A stretch of 64,000 bases of DNA from Flaveria trinervia (Eukaryota; Streptophyta; Magnoliopsida; Asterales; Asteraceae). The stretch spans positions 24,532,724 to 24,596,723 of the forward strand of contig CM046443.1 of assembly GCA_025506515.1 (NCBI GenBank), read 5' to 3'. This document shows, one piece after another, positions 11,099 through 20,561 of this stretch. A program made the position numbers and the translations under genes. Position 1 is the stretch's first letter. Each line of letters begins with the position of its first letter. The notes under the pieces are model-generated. The model was given only the letters and a program-made list of their open reading frames with translations. It was not told the origin of the DNA and did no database searches.

Positions 11099-11864
11099 GG
11101 CCGGTGGTAGATTTTCGAAGGTTTCATTAGGTGAAGGTTGTGGTGGATGTGGTGCTAGACCACGCGTCACGAGAAGCATGGCTAGGGCTGTTGAAATGGC
11201 AGTCAAAGAGCCCAAGATCCATCACCCGGAGGCGGTGATGATAGTGCTAGTCTGAGGACCACATTGAAAGAGGTTGTTGTTAAGGGAGTTCAACAGGTCA
11301 TGCAGATGATTCTGCCATCAATGGTGACTGAGGTAATTCTGGGCGGTGAAGGAGACGACCATGATTGATGTGAACAAGAAGAGTAGCAGCGATAAGACTT
11401 GGAATGGAAAGCGGGTTGGACGTGGGGGTTTCACTCCAAATAGCAAGGGGGCCAGGACGGATGGCCGATGTGTGGCCATGTCTAGGGCGGAGACGATGAG
11501 GTGTGGTAAGTGTGGTAAGGGGCCTACTAGAGAGTGTAGGTGGGGATCAAACCTCTGCTTCAAGTGTGGGAGGCCTAGTCATCTGGCAAGAGAGTGTGGG
11601 GTGAAGAGGTGTTATAATTGTGTTGGAAAGGGTCACATAAGAAGGGAGTGCAAGAAGCCGAGGGATGAGAGTTCCGGGGCAAGGAAGACGACCATAACTG
11701 AGGGACAGAAGGGGAGTGCCCGATCTTTCACGATGACTCAGGAGGAGGCTAGGACGGACCCCGATGTGGTGTTAGGTACGTTCCTAGTAAACCAATCTCT
11801 TGTATCTGTGTTATTTGATTCTTGTGCTAGTAGGAGTTTTATTTTTGCCGCATTTTTGTGCTAA
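11099..11864 (+). pseudogene. Gypsy-1 gag, internally deleted
   Basis: The frame begins at ATG 11099 (MAGGRFSKVS) and is soon interrupted by stops and a frameshift near 11220-11340. From about 11346 a basic stretch leads to two canonical CX2CX4HX4C knuckles, CFKCGRPSHLAREC and CYNCVGKGHIRREC, the nucleocapsid part that binds RNA. The capsid (retrotrans_gag) block that should sit between the N-terminus and the knuckles, as seen in Gypsy-3, is absent, so several hundred bases look deleted. The end runs into protease with the sequence FDSCASRSFI. A non-functional remnant. Confidence 0.8.
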
Positions 11865-12559
11865 GTTGCCCATTAGAAGTAGAAGTATTGATGAGCCCTT
11901 CGATGTAGAAACTGCCATAAGTAAGTGTACCAGGAATTCTGAGATGATAGAAGGTTGTGACATAGAACTAGAAGGTCCTAAGTTTCCTGTTAGACCATTC
12001 GTGATAACCTTAGGCTGTTTCGATGTAGTCCTTGGAATGGATTGGTTAGCGAACTACGAGGCGAACATTGTGTTTCGTAAAAAGATGGTCAGATTGACAG
12101 CGCCTAACGGGAGTTCGGTGATGATTTACGGTGATCGAGTTACAACTATTCTGAAGGTGATAGCGATGGTGGTGGCTAGAAAGTGCATGAGGCATGGATG
12201 TAGGGCCTACTTGGCCTACGTGAAGGATGTGGATATGCCGAGACCACAACTGTCTGATGTACCGGCTGTGTGTGACTTCCCAGACTTGTTTCCCGAAAAT
12301 TTACCAGGAGTGCCACTTGACCATGAGATCGAGTTCTAGACTGATTTGATACCAGGTGCCCAACCAGTTCCTAAGGCGCCGTATCGGTTGGCTCCGAATG
12401 AGATGAAAGAGATGATGGAGAAAATACAGGATTTGCTTTATAATGGGTTCATTCGACCAAGTATCTCTCCTTGGGGTGCTCCGGACTTTTGTGAAGAAGA
12501 AAGACGGTAGTATGAGGATGCATATAGACTACTGTGAGCTGAATAAGTTGACAGTGAAG
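11765..12559 (+). pseudogene. Gypsy-1 protease and start of RT (left part of pol)
   Basis: The aspartic protease motif appears as LFDSCASRSFI, where functional copies have D-S/T-G, so the catalytic triplet is altered to DSC. A frameshift at about 11850 moves to the frame of LPIRSRSIDEPFDVE and VVLGMDWLANYEANI, the conserved C-terminal protease region. The RT follows (PYRLAPNEMKEMMEKIQ, GFIRPSISPWGAP). A stop (TAG after EIEF) and a frameshift near 12480 break it. Coding ends at ..LNKLTVK, exactly where Copia-1 is inserted; 12555-12559 is the left TSD copy. Confidence 0.85.
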
Positions 12560-12682
12560 TGTTGCACCCTGAAAGGATCATACATGCCAACTCAATGGGT
12601 GAATTGATGATTGCTCTGCTGGAATCCCACAAGTCAAGAACCAATGCGGATGAAGATCTGCAAGGAAAATAACAAGTTTTAT

Positions 12683-12960
12683 CTTCCACATTTGCTAATG
12701 CGGAAGACATAATTCTGATGCGGATAAGTGTTAACTCTTCCACATGACTAATGCGGAAGACATAACACTAATGCGGAAGAATAAAAGAAGACGTGGACAA
12801 GACTTTGCTCATCCGCATTGACAAATGCGGATGACCGACCAAATGTGCACAAGTATTTTTTCATCCGCATTAACCATTGCGGATGACCAACTTACTAATG
12901 CTGATGATCAAGTAGAAATGCTGATCAAGATTAACTCATCCGCATTTGTTAATGTGGATG
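12683..12960. repeat. Array of 24-bp palindromes in the Copia-1 LTR
   Basis: Five inverted repeats with 10-bp arms and a 4-base spacer recur: 12683-12706 and ~12738-12760 (arms of CTTCCGCATT type), then 12810-12833 (arms CATCCGCATT and AATGCGGATG, perfect), 12862-12885 and 12937-12960. The 3' LTR has the same set, with a perfect CTTCCGCATT/AATGCGGAAG pair at 48085-48108. Related arms recur in the post-pol spacer. Confidence 0.92.
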
Positions 12961-13052
12961 AACAAGCAGAGATGCGGATCAAGACTTAGACTAGTTTATG
13001 ATGTAATAGGTCAGGGGTAGTTTAGTCATTTTGTAAAGGCATCTTGTCTGCC

Positions 13053-13060
13053 TATAAATA
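13053..13060 (+). promoter_or_regulatory. Copia-1 5' LTR TATA box
   Basis: TATAAATA in the context GCCTATAAATAGAATAG, at a suitable place for LTR transcription starting about 30 bases downstream. The 3' LTR equivalent is at 48456-48463. Confidence 0.65.
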
Positions 13061-13281
13061 GAATAGTTAACCTCGTACTGAGGAGACGGCTGATAGATAG
13101 AGAATTTTTATTGTAATTATTCTCTGTAACTTATCAACTTTCATATATCAATACAAACAACATTTATGAGTAATTTTTTGCTTTGAATGTTCTTGATTGT
13201 TTGTTTCCGCCACTCAATCATTGACTTGATTATCATATCGATTCTCAGTAAGAATTTCACTCTTACTCAAACCCAACCAAT

Positions 13282-13293
13282 TGGTATTATAGC
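13282..13293 (+). promoter_or_regulatory. Copia-1 primer-binding site
   Basis: TGGTATTATAGC, a two-mismatch version of the iMet-tRNA primer site TGGTATCAGAGC, two bases after the 5' LTR. The mismatches fit age-related decay. Confidence 0.75.
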
Positions 13294-13525
13294 TTTGGCT
13301 CCGATTCTCTTTCAGATCTGCGCACAGACTGAATAGAACTCAATTGATCTGATAATCAAGTTGCTAGTAGTAGATATCATCATCTCTACTTAGCAAACAA
13401 CAAGAATGCTCTGTCAAAGAGCAAGAATACTCATTCTGAACCTCGAAAGAACCGCTTGAACAAGTTGGACTCATCAAACATAATCAATCTTAAAATCAAC
13501 TAAATCTATACTTTCAAAAATCAAC

Positions 13526-15483
13526 ATGGATTCTAACAGTTACTCTAAACTAGGTCATACTCCTAAACTCCCATGCTTAACACAAATCTGAGTTTAAACA
13601 ATGGAGAATAAGGTTTAGAAATTATATCACAGGTGTAGATCCTGATTTTTGGATCTCAATATGTAAGGGTCACATATTATTGTTACTCTATCAACAGCTC
13701 AAGCTGCACTATACAAGACTGCTAGAATACCAATTAAAGACTTAACTTTGGATGAAGATGACTATAAGAAAATCAAAATTGATCTCAAAGCATACTCAAT
13801 TTTGACTCAAGCACTCAAAATGGATGTGCTGAAAAGATTGGAAAAGTATGGAACTGCTAAAGCTGTTTGGGATGCTCTCAAAATTATGTGTGAAGGAAGC
13901 AGTAAGGTTGTTGAAATTAACAAAGACAAGCTGGTCAATTAGTATGAAACCTTCCATCACACCAAAGGAGAATCCATATCAAAACAACTGCACAGATTTG
14001 TACAGTTGGTCAATGACTTGGAAATTATGGGGTTTCATACAAAATTAAAGAACTTAACAAGAAAATGCTTCACAGTCTACCTGAAAGCTGGAAGCAAAAT
14101 GTCACAATGCTGAAAAATACTCTTATTCTTGAGAGCACCACTCTAGACATTATGATAGCCAAGATTGAAGCTTTGGAACTTGATGAACGAAGCAGAAATC
14201 TGTGTGGACCAAGAGTGATTGAAGCCTACAAATTCCCTTCAGAATCACATTCTGTTGAAAATGCTTTCATCACAGAGGAAGATGACTTCATCTCATCAAG
14301 AGTTCAAATGAACAATACTGGGTTCATTGCATCTCCACCATTCAATCACCCTTCAACTTCAGCTCAAGCACCAAAAGTCTCCACTGTTCCTCAACCTCTC
14401 AAGAAGACTTAAATCAGAAGAGCAAAAGGCAACTTACAATGCCTTGTTGCAAGTTTTGAAGCATATCTAGGGGGAAGACTCACTTCTACCCACCCAATAC
14501 ATGAAGATTTAGAAGAAATAGATCCTGATGATGTTGAGGAGATGGATCTACAATGGCAAATGGCAATAATTGCCATGAGAGCAAAGAATTCTTCAGAAAA
14601 AGAAGAAAGTTGAGCCTGAATGTGAACACAAAACTTGGATATGACAAATCCAAGGTAAAATGCTTCAACTGTGGCATGACTGGCCATTTCTCAAGAGAGT
14701 GCAATGCTCCTAAAAGAAACAACCATTCAAGGAACTCTCCAAGTCAATCATCATCACTGCCCAATTCAAGCTATCACTCAAACAATCAACAACAGCAGTA
14801 CCATCATTCTAATCATCAACAAACATACCAGAATCAACCACAGCTGACTAATAAAGCCCATGCAAGCAGTCATCCTTCTGCTAGTGCCCTTGTGATCAAA
14901 CAAGATAGGATATGTGACTGGAGTGTGTATGCTGAGGAAGTCAAGCCTCAATTCTAGAATCATGCTCTTATGGCTCACATCAATGATGGACCATCTTCAA
15001 TGCCTACTGAGGTAAAAACTAACTTTTGTAATGAGAAATGCATAAATGAATTACAAGAGTATAGAGAACACAACCATAAACTGACAGATAAAATTAAAGA
15101 AGAAAAAGTGAAGTCAGAAATGATGAAGAGAGAACTAAAAAGTTTTGAAATCAAAATCAAATCTCTCATTTCTGACATAGAAAAATTGCATGTGTGAGAA
15201 ATACAATCTTGCAGCTGAAAATGAGCTACTTACTGAAAAGTTAGCTCAAGCTAAAGCTCAATAATCTATGACTGAAGTGAAACTTGAAAAGTTTCAAATG
15301 TCTTCAGTCAAGCTGCAAGAGATGCTGGATTCACAAAAGGATCCAAAGGACATGTAGGCATTGGGTATAATTCATGTCCACCACCATACAATGACAATTA
15401 CACTGTCATGCCTGACTCTGTCTCACTCTCTGAATCAATCGAACCTAAAACTATGGAACCTAAATCCATAGTGAAACGAGTGA
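13526..15483 (+). pseudogene. Copia-1 gag, first segment (up to the Copia-2 insertion)
   Basis: The likely start is ATG 13526 (MDSNSYSKLGHTPKLP). The order is a copia-type gag N-terminus (FKQWRIRFRNYITGVD), a capsid-like helical part (13748-14140, IDLKAYSILTQALKMD, LPESWKQNVTMLKN), a Ser/Pro linker, then a canonical CX2CX4HX4C knuckle CFNCGMTGHFSREC at 14661-14702 and an Asn/Gln/Ser-rich tail. After 14970 a Lys/Glu-rich coiled-coil stretch follows. It is broken by frameshifts near 13575, 13668 and 14411 and by TAG at 13940-13942, where relatives read Gln. Coding continues beyond Copia-2 at 24397. Confidence 0.87.
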
Positions 15484-16173
15484 TGAAAGGATCGGGATCT
15501 AGTTTGATCAATTAGATTAAGATTTGCGGAGGAATAGCACAAGAATTAGACGAAATTTTAGCAAGAATAATATGAATATTCAATCAAACAGTAACGGTTA
15601 TAGAGAGAGAAAGTTTTCTGCAAAGAGAATGTTTTCATTCACGCACACGCTTTGGTTGCAAGGAAATTAGGTCAACATTCCTTTTATAAAGGAATGTGAC
15701 ACCAGTTGACGTCACTTGATAGTGACAACTAACTGATTTATACAAACAACTGAAAGTAAACTAAACTACTGAAGATGTCCACAACAACTGAGGACACCTT
15801 CACAAAAAGCTAAGTACAAGCTAACTTTACAACTACTGAAGTTATAACATCTGATGTGTAAGAACTTCAGATGTTTTACATAATATAAAACTACTGATTA
15901 CAAACTACTAAAAAGTAAACCATCACAACTACTGATGAGAACTACTTCAGCTGTTGTGACAACTTCTGAGAACTTGGTCTTCAGACTTTGTCTTCAGCAG
16001 TTCTCTTCAGACTTTGTCTTCAGATTTTGTCTTCAGACTTTGTCTTCAGTAGTTGTCTTCAGACTTTGTCTTCAGACTTTGTCTTCAGCTGTTGTAGACC
16101 ACTTCAGTTGTTTTGATATCTGTGGGACTTAAAGGTTTTTCTGACCTGGCTCATTGGTTCTTTTGGTCCAACA
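15484..16173 (-). repeat. Copia-2 3' LTR
   Basis: 690 bp, bounded on the plus strand by TGAAAGGATCGGG and TTTTGGTCCAACA. It contains TGACGTCA (15707-15714), the TATA palindrome (15676-15696) and several CTTCAGACTTTGT units near 15980-16090. The adjacent AACTCCCCTGAACC is, on the minus strand, the polypurine tract GGTTCAGGGGAGTT. Confidence 0.93.
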
Positions 16174-16375
16174 AACTCCCCTGAACCAATGCAGCCAAAA
16201 CCTTTAAGATTATTGAAGTCCCACTTATTGGCAGAAACATTTTCTGGATCAGCTCAGAAATCTTCAAATTAAGCTCAGGCCAGGGAAGAGGTTTCAGAAA
16301 GTTTGATTGGCAAAGGATGAATGGGAACTCTGTCTTGGGGAATTGGACATAGAGCTGTTACCCCATCCATGAGAC

Positions 16376-19300
16376 CTACTTCCCAATAATAAGTCTGTAA
16401 GAATCTCTGACATAAGCCTCAAGGAAAACAACTTGTTCTTCCATTATGAGTTTTTCAGCTTCACTTTCAAAGAAGAACTCAGGCCCATTGTACTTTGATA
16501 AGTACTTAACATGCTTTCCATTCTTCATCTCCACAGTAGTTATTTCTCTGTATGCAAACTCATCAGGATGAGTGCTTTCAAGCAACAACTGGAGCTCATT
16601 CTTCTTATTTCTTCAAGCTTCTTGTAGATCAACCCCTTCTTTACCACTTGGTTTTCTAGTAAAGTTTGTGGAGTCATCTTAGACTTGTAAGCTCTCATGA
16701 AGTCATCAAGGATTTCCCAGGGTGACACTACAATGGCCAGCATTATCACAGCATCTACAATCTTTTTTACTTGGCCATTGTATCTACTTGGAATCTTCTT
16801 TTTATGAATTCTGTCACTTACTCTAGGGTCAGGCCAAATTCTCACTCTCTCTTTCGGATATTGAAATGTAAATCTGAGAGCATACAACCTCTGAGCATGT
16901 TTCTTCATAGCTTGTATGGATGAAGACTTAGGAAACTCTCTATCAATCATTCTTAACAGCTGCTCATCATGTTGTTTGTGCTGTTCTTCTTCTTCAAGCT
17001 TGACTTTTACCATTTGCCTTTGGATGTTAGGTGTGATTGTTGTTGGTTAACTTCTGGCCTCAGGCATCTTTATTTTAAGAACAACAGAGATTGGCAGACT
17101 ATCATCATTATCATCTTCTTCTTCTTCCATCCTTAACACCCTTCTCTTCCTCTTAGGTGCATCATTGGTAGAGGGTTGAGTAGATTTCTTGGGTAAAGGA
17201 GTTGGTTTTGAGGGTGGTGAAGTTGGTTGTTTTGGTGTAGGAGATTGTGCAGGCTGCTCTAGCATCTTGGTTGTGAGTGAAGCTTTGGATAACTTTGCCA
17301 TATCAGACCTTTTCCCAGCACCAGCTTCATCAAGAGCTTCTATGATCAATCCTTTGTTGAATACTTCAGAAGAACAGATTCTGGTGGTTATCTCCAAAAT
17401 ACTGTCTCTGGACCATGACTTCACTTCATTGATTGATCTTCCCAGATGCTTTGATATGAATCTTGTCATAGCTTCCAGCCTTTCCCTTTCTTTCTCATTC
17501 CAACTTGCCCATCTATGTTCAATCTCTTGAATCTCTAGCCTTCTGATTTCAGAGTCAAGTTTGGCTGTGCCAAAACCTTGTCTGAAGAGTTGATCAATAA
17601 TCTTATCCATAGATCTACTATGTTGCTCATCAGCTTCTTTGATCAGTTCTTCTAACTTTTTCTCACCTTTAGTCTGTTCAGAGATCTTCTTTCTCTTGTA
17701 GGTGATCATCTCCTTTTCTTTCCACTCTTTTCTTCTTCATCTTCAACTCTCTTTCTTTTGTCTTCTTTCACTGACTTAGACTCTCCCATTTTGGTTGCAT
17801 TGGGTTCAGGGGTGTGAATGTCAGAAAGTCTCTTAGAAACAACAACATCAACTAAGGATTGAAGATTTGAGGAAAGCCTCTTATCAATGGCTTGATGCAT
17901 AATATTTGTGACTATGGAAGTGATGAGAGGTAAGGATGATTGAAAGGCAGCAACATTTGCTCAGAGGGGTTCTATCCCTGAGAAATGGTGCCTGAATCAG
18001 AGGCTGGTGGCAAAGTTGTTGGCAGTGGCTCAGTGTTTGGGAGAGTTTCAGAAGAAACTGCCATCTGTGGGTGAATGTGGGCAGATGGACTTGATTCTTG
18101 TGACATTTTGGCAAGCAGTTCTTGTAGTCTACATACCTCAGTCTCAAGAATGGTGTTGTGGGCTAGAACATCAAAGAAAAAGCCCAGGTCATCATCAGTC
18201 TTTGCTGAATCATCTGACCTCCTGATTAAATCAGGATGAACATGTGCTGAGTGTAGATCAGTATTCACATGTGCCCCTATTTCTTGGAATTGGGGACTTC
18301 CTGCCTCAGGATTATGTCCTTCATTGGCAGTTGCCTCTGGTGAGGTCTTAGAAATGATACCACCTTCATCTTGGTCATGTGCTGAAACAGGAGAAGAGAC
18401 AGTCTCACCAGATGTTCGAATCTCCTCTTCTACACAGGGAGATTGAACTCTGTAATCCTTGTGCTGTGGGTTATTAGCCACATTATAATCCTCTCCCTCA
18501 ACTGTTTAGGTTTTCCCAATGGTAATAGGTAGATCGGGGAGGGTTAGAGGAATGTAGTTGAGTCAGCACTTGTGCAATAACCACAGTTGGGCTTGTAAGG
18601 GTAGCTTCAATGGGAGATAGGTGTGAAGATGATTGCACCTGGGGTGAATGGTGCTCTTCAATGGAAATCTTCTCAAGTGAGAGAGATTCCAGTAATGTGG
18701 TTTCCCCATTTTTGGTTGCAGTAGGATCCTATTGAGAGGATACCTGAGCGGTTTTAGCAGGTAGAGTCATGGAAACTACAGGGGGATTACTACCCATAGT
18801 TTCATCCTACCTTTGTGTTGTAGGGGCATCATCAGGGGACTCAACTCCCTGAGTAGCCTTTTTGGTTTGTTTGGATTGTGGTTTGGAGGGGACTTTGGAT
18901 CTGGAAGATAAGGCTGTGGGTTCCTTCTGCTTAGGATTTAGCAGTTTGGCAGCCTCTTTGAGGTGTGGGTCAGAGTTGTGCCTGGAGTATACCTCTAGCA
19001 AAACTACCATAGCAGGGACTCCAAAGCCAACAGGGCCATCAGATTTTAATTGATTTATGATTATGGCCATAAGAAACCTTGGATATAATATCCATCTGTT
19101 AGCTACAGGTTTCATTGCCAGATCTTTTAATTCCAAAATTATAATTTCAGAAAAATTTATGCTTTGGCGTTCAAGGATAGAATACAATACCTGCTGCCAC
19201 CTGGATGACATTTGATCCCATGAAGAGGATTTGGGGGCAAGGCAGACATTGATCATGTGGAAGATGAGACGTTCAGCATCATGGAAGTGCTTCTTCAGAA

Positions 19301-19676
19301 TGGTTGTAGCACTTAGGTCGCCCTCATATCCATGGTTGATGAATGATAGATCAATGGTGCCCTTCGGGTATTTGGTGACAAAGGTGGCATCATTCAGATC
19401 TAGGGTTTGGCGAATGATAGCAGGAGTGACTACCACCTTCTTCTAGTTTTCAAATGACTGGAGAGTGATCGCGATATCATTCTCACCGGTATGGACAATG
19501 ACATTTGTCTAGAATTGGCGAAGGGTATCGGTATAGATGGTTGGATTCAGAAGAAAAGTAGTTTGATACGGGGAATCAACCATAAGATCAATGGCAGCAT
19601 CAAACTTAGTCCAAAATCCTGATTTTGTGAATTAGGCAACACAGTTGTGTCGTGGTTTGATTTGCATGTTCGCCAT
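16376..19676 (-). pseudogene. Copia-2 post-pol ORF (Sirevirus extra ORF), degenerate
   Basis: Probable start ATG at 19676 (MANMQIKPRHNCVA). The N-terminal ~350 codons form a conserved block (TKFDAAIDLMVDSP, FLLNPTIY, then VVTPAIIRQTLDLNDATF, DAERLIFHMINVCLAPKSSSWDQ, NRWILYPRFLMAIIINQL). A long low-complexity part rich in Ser, Pro, Glu and Lys follows, then a helical Glu/Arg-rich part (17709-17047) and a conserved tail (THPDEFAYREITTVEMKNGK, ending RDSYRLIIGK). Several in-frame stops and frameshifts break it. The N-terminal block resembles ORFs that daisy-family genome annotations label putative plant transposon or longin-like domain proteins, a label I recall and regard as weak. Role unknown. 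Confidence 0.75.
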
Positions 19677-20285
19677 TAATGGAAGATGAACATTCGGAAA
19701 ACGACTTATGAAAAGTTTGAAGTTAGGGTTAGGTATTTATACTTTATGAAATGGCTAAAAGAAAACAACTGAAAGTTTTGGTGTTAATCATCAGTTGTAA
19801 GAAAACTACTAAAGACATGGTTTTAACTTTCAGATCTTGTAAACAACTGAAGACTTGGTGTTAGTCATTAGTAGTTTGAAACTACTGAAGACTTGGTTTT
19901 GGCTTCAGTTGTTTTGAAATGACACACATTTGTTTGAAATGATTGAAGAGTAGAATTGCTCCTCAGTTGTTGTCGTCAATTCACATATCTCAGTTGTTTC
20001 ATTTGACTATAACACTTACTCAGCAGATTATCTGATTTTCAGATGTTTCATTGGTCATCAGTACTTATCTTGTTAGAACAGACTTCAGTAGTTGTCACCA
20101 CTGCAGTAGTTGTAACTACATCAGTACATTGCAACAAATAAAGTACTTTAGTACTTTTAAGTAATTTAGTCTTCAGTAGTTATGAAAACTGCTGAAGATA
20201 AAATAACTTATCAGTACTAATTTTTGACAGCTGTATACAAATGCTCATTAGTACTTGTGAACTGAGATCATCAGTAGTTGTCAAA
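19677..20285 (-). repeat. Copia-2 post-pol spacer with CAGTAGTT palindromes
   Basis: About 600 bp with no coding potential and many copies of CAGTAGTT/AACTACTG and CAGTTGTT/AACAACTG, in part as close inverted pairs (for example near 19865-19890, 19905-19970 and 20170-20195). The same words occur in the Copia-2 LTRs and in the longer, cleaner array of Copia-3. Confidence 0.75.
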
Positions 20286-20560
20286 TCATTCAAGCTCCAT
20301 CATACCAAGCCTTAGCACAAGATTTTGGAAAGTTGCACTGTCCAAAGGCTTAGTAAATATATCTGCAAGCTCATCATTTGACACAAAGCCTTTGCCGATG
20401 ATATAACCCTTAGCATCATTAGCAAAAGATACAAATCCCTTTTTCCTTGAGAGTAGTCATGAAGAAGAGAACTGCTCCCTGTCATATGCATAGATCCTCC
20501 ACTGTCCACATACCAGATGCTTCTATGGCATGCTGAAGAACCCTACATTTGCCACAACAA
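20286..20560 (-). pseudogene. Copia-2 pol remnant: protease joined to the RNase H C-terminus
   Basis: The minus strand reads WYVDSGGSMHMTGSSSLLHDY, the copia protease around the DSG active site, then NDAKGYIIGKGFVSN, and without a break DELADIFTKPLDSATFQN and LVLRLGMMELE with a stop at 20288-20286. The second half is the last ~30 codons of RNase H, as in Copia-3 (ADELADIFTKPLDS, 40310-40207). About 3.1 kb present in Copia-3 between these points is absent, and the join is in frame. A separate one-base loss in GGAAAAAGGGA (~20450) shifts the protease frame relative to the join. Confidence 0.85.
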
Positions 20561-20561
20561 A

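Larger units (their letters stand above)
12560..13279 (+). repeat. Copia-1 5' LTR
   Basis: 720 bp, TGTTGCACCC to CCCAACCA. U3 holds the array of 24-bp palindromes. A TATA box, TATAAATA, is at 13053-13060. The primer site follows two bases after the end. Confidence 0.93.

Noticed and set aside
15935..16132. LTR-internal frames rich in LCLQTLSS (also 35496-35783 and 47004-47449)
   Set aside because: Translations of the CTTCAGACTTTGT units of the Copia-2 and Copia-3 LTRs; no independent coding evidence.
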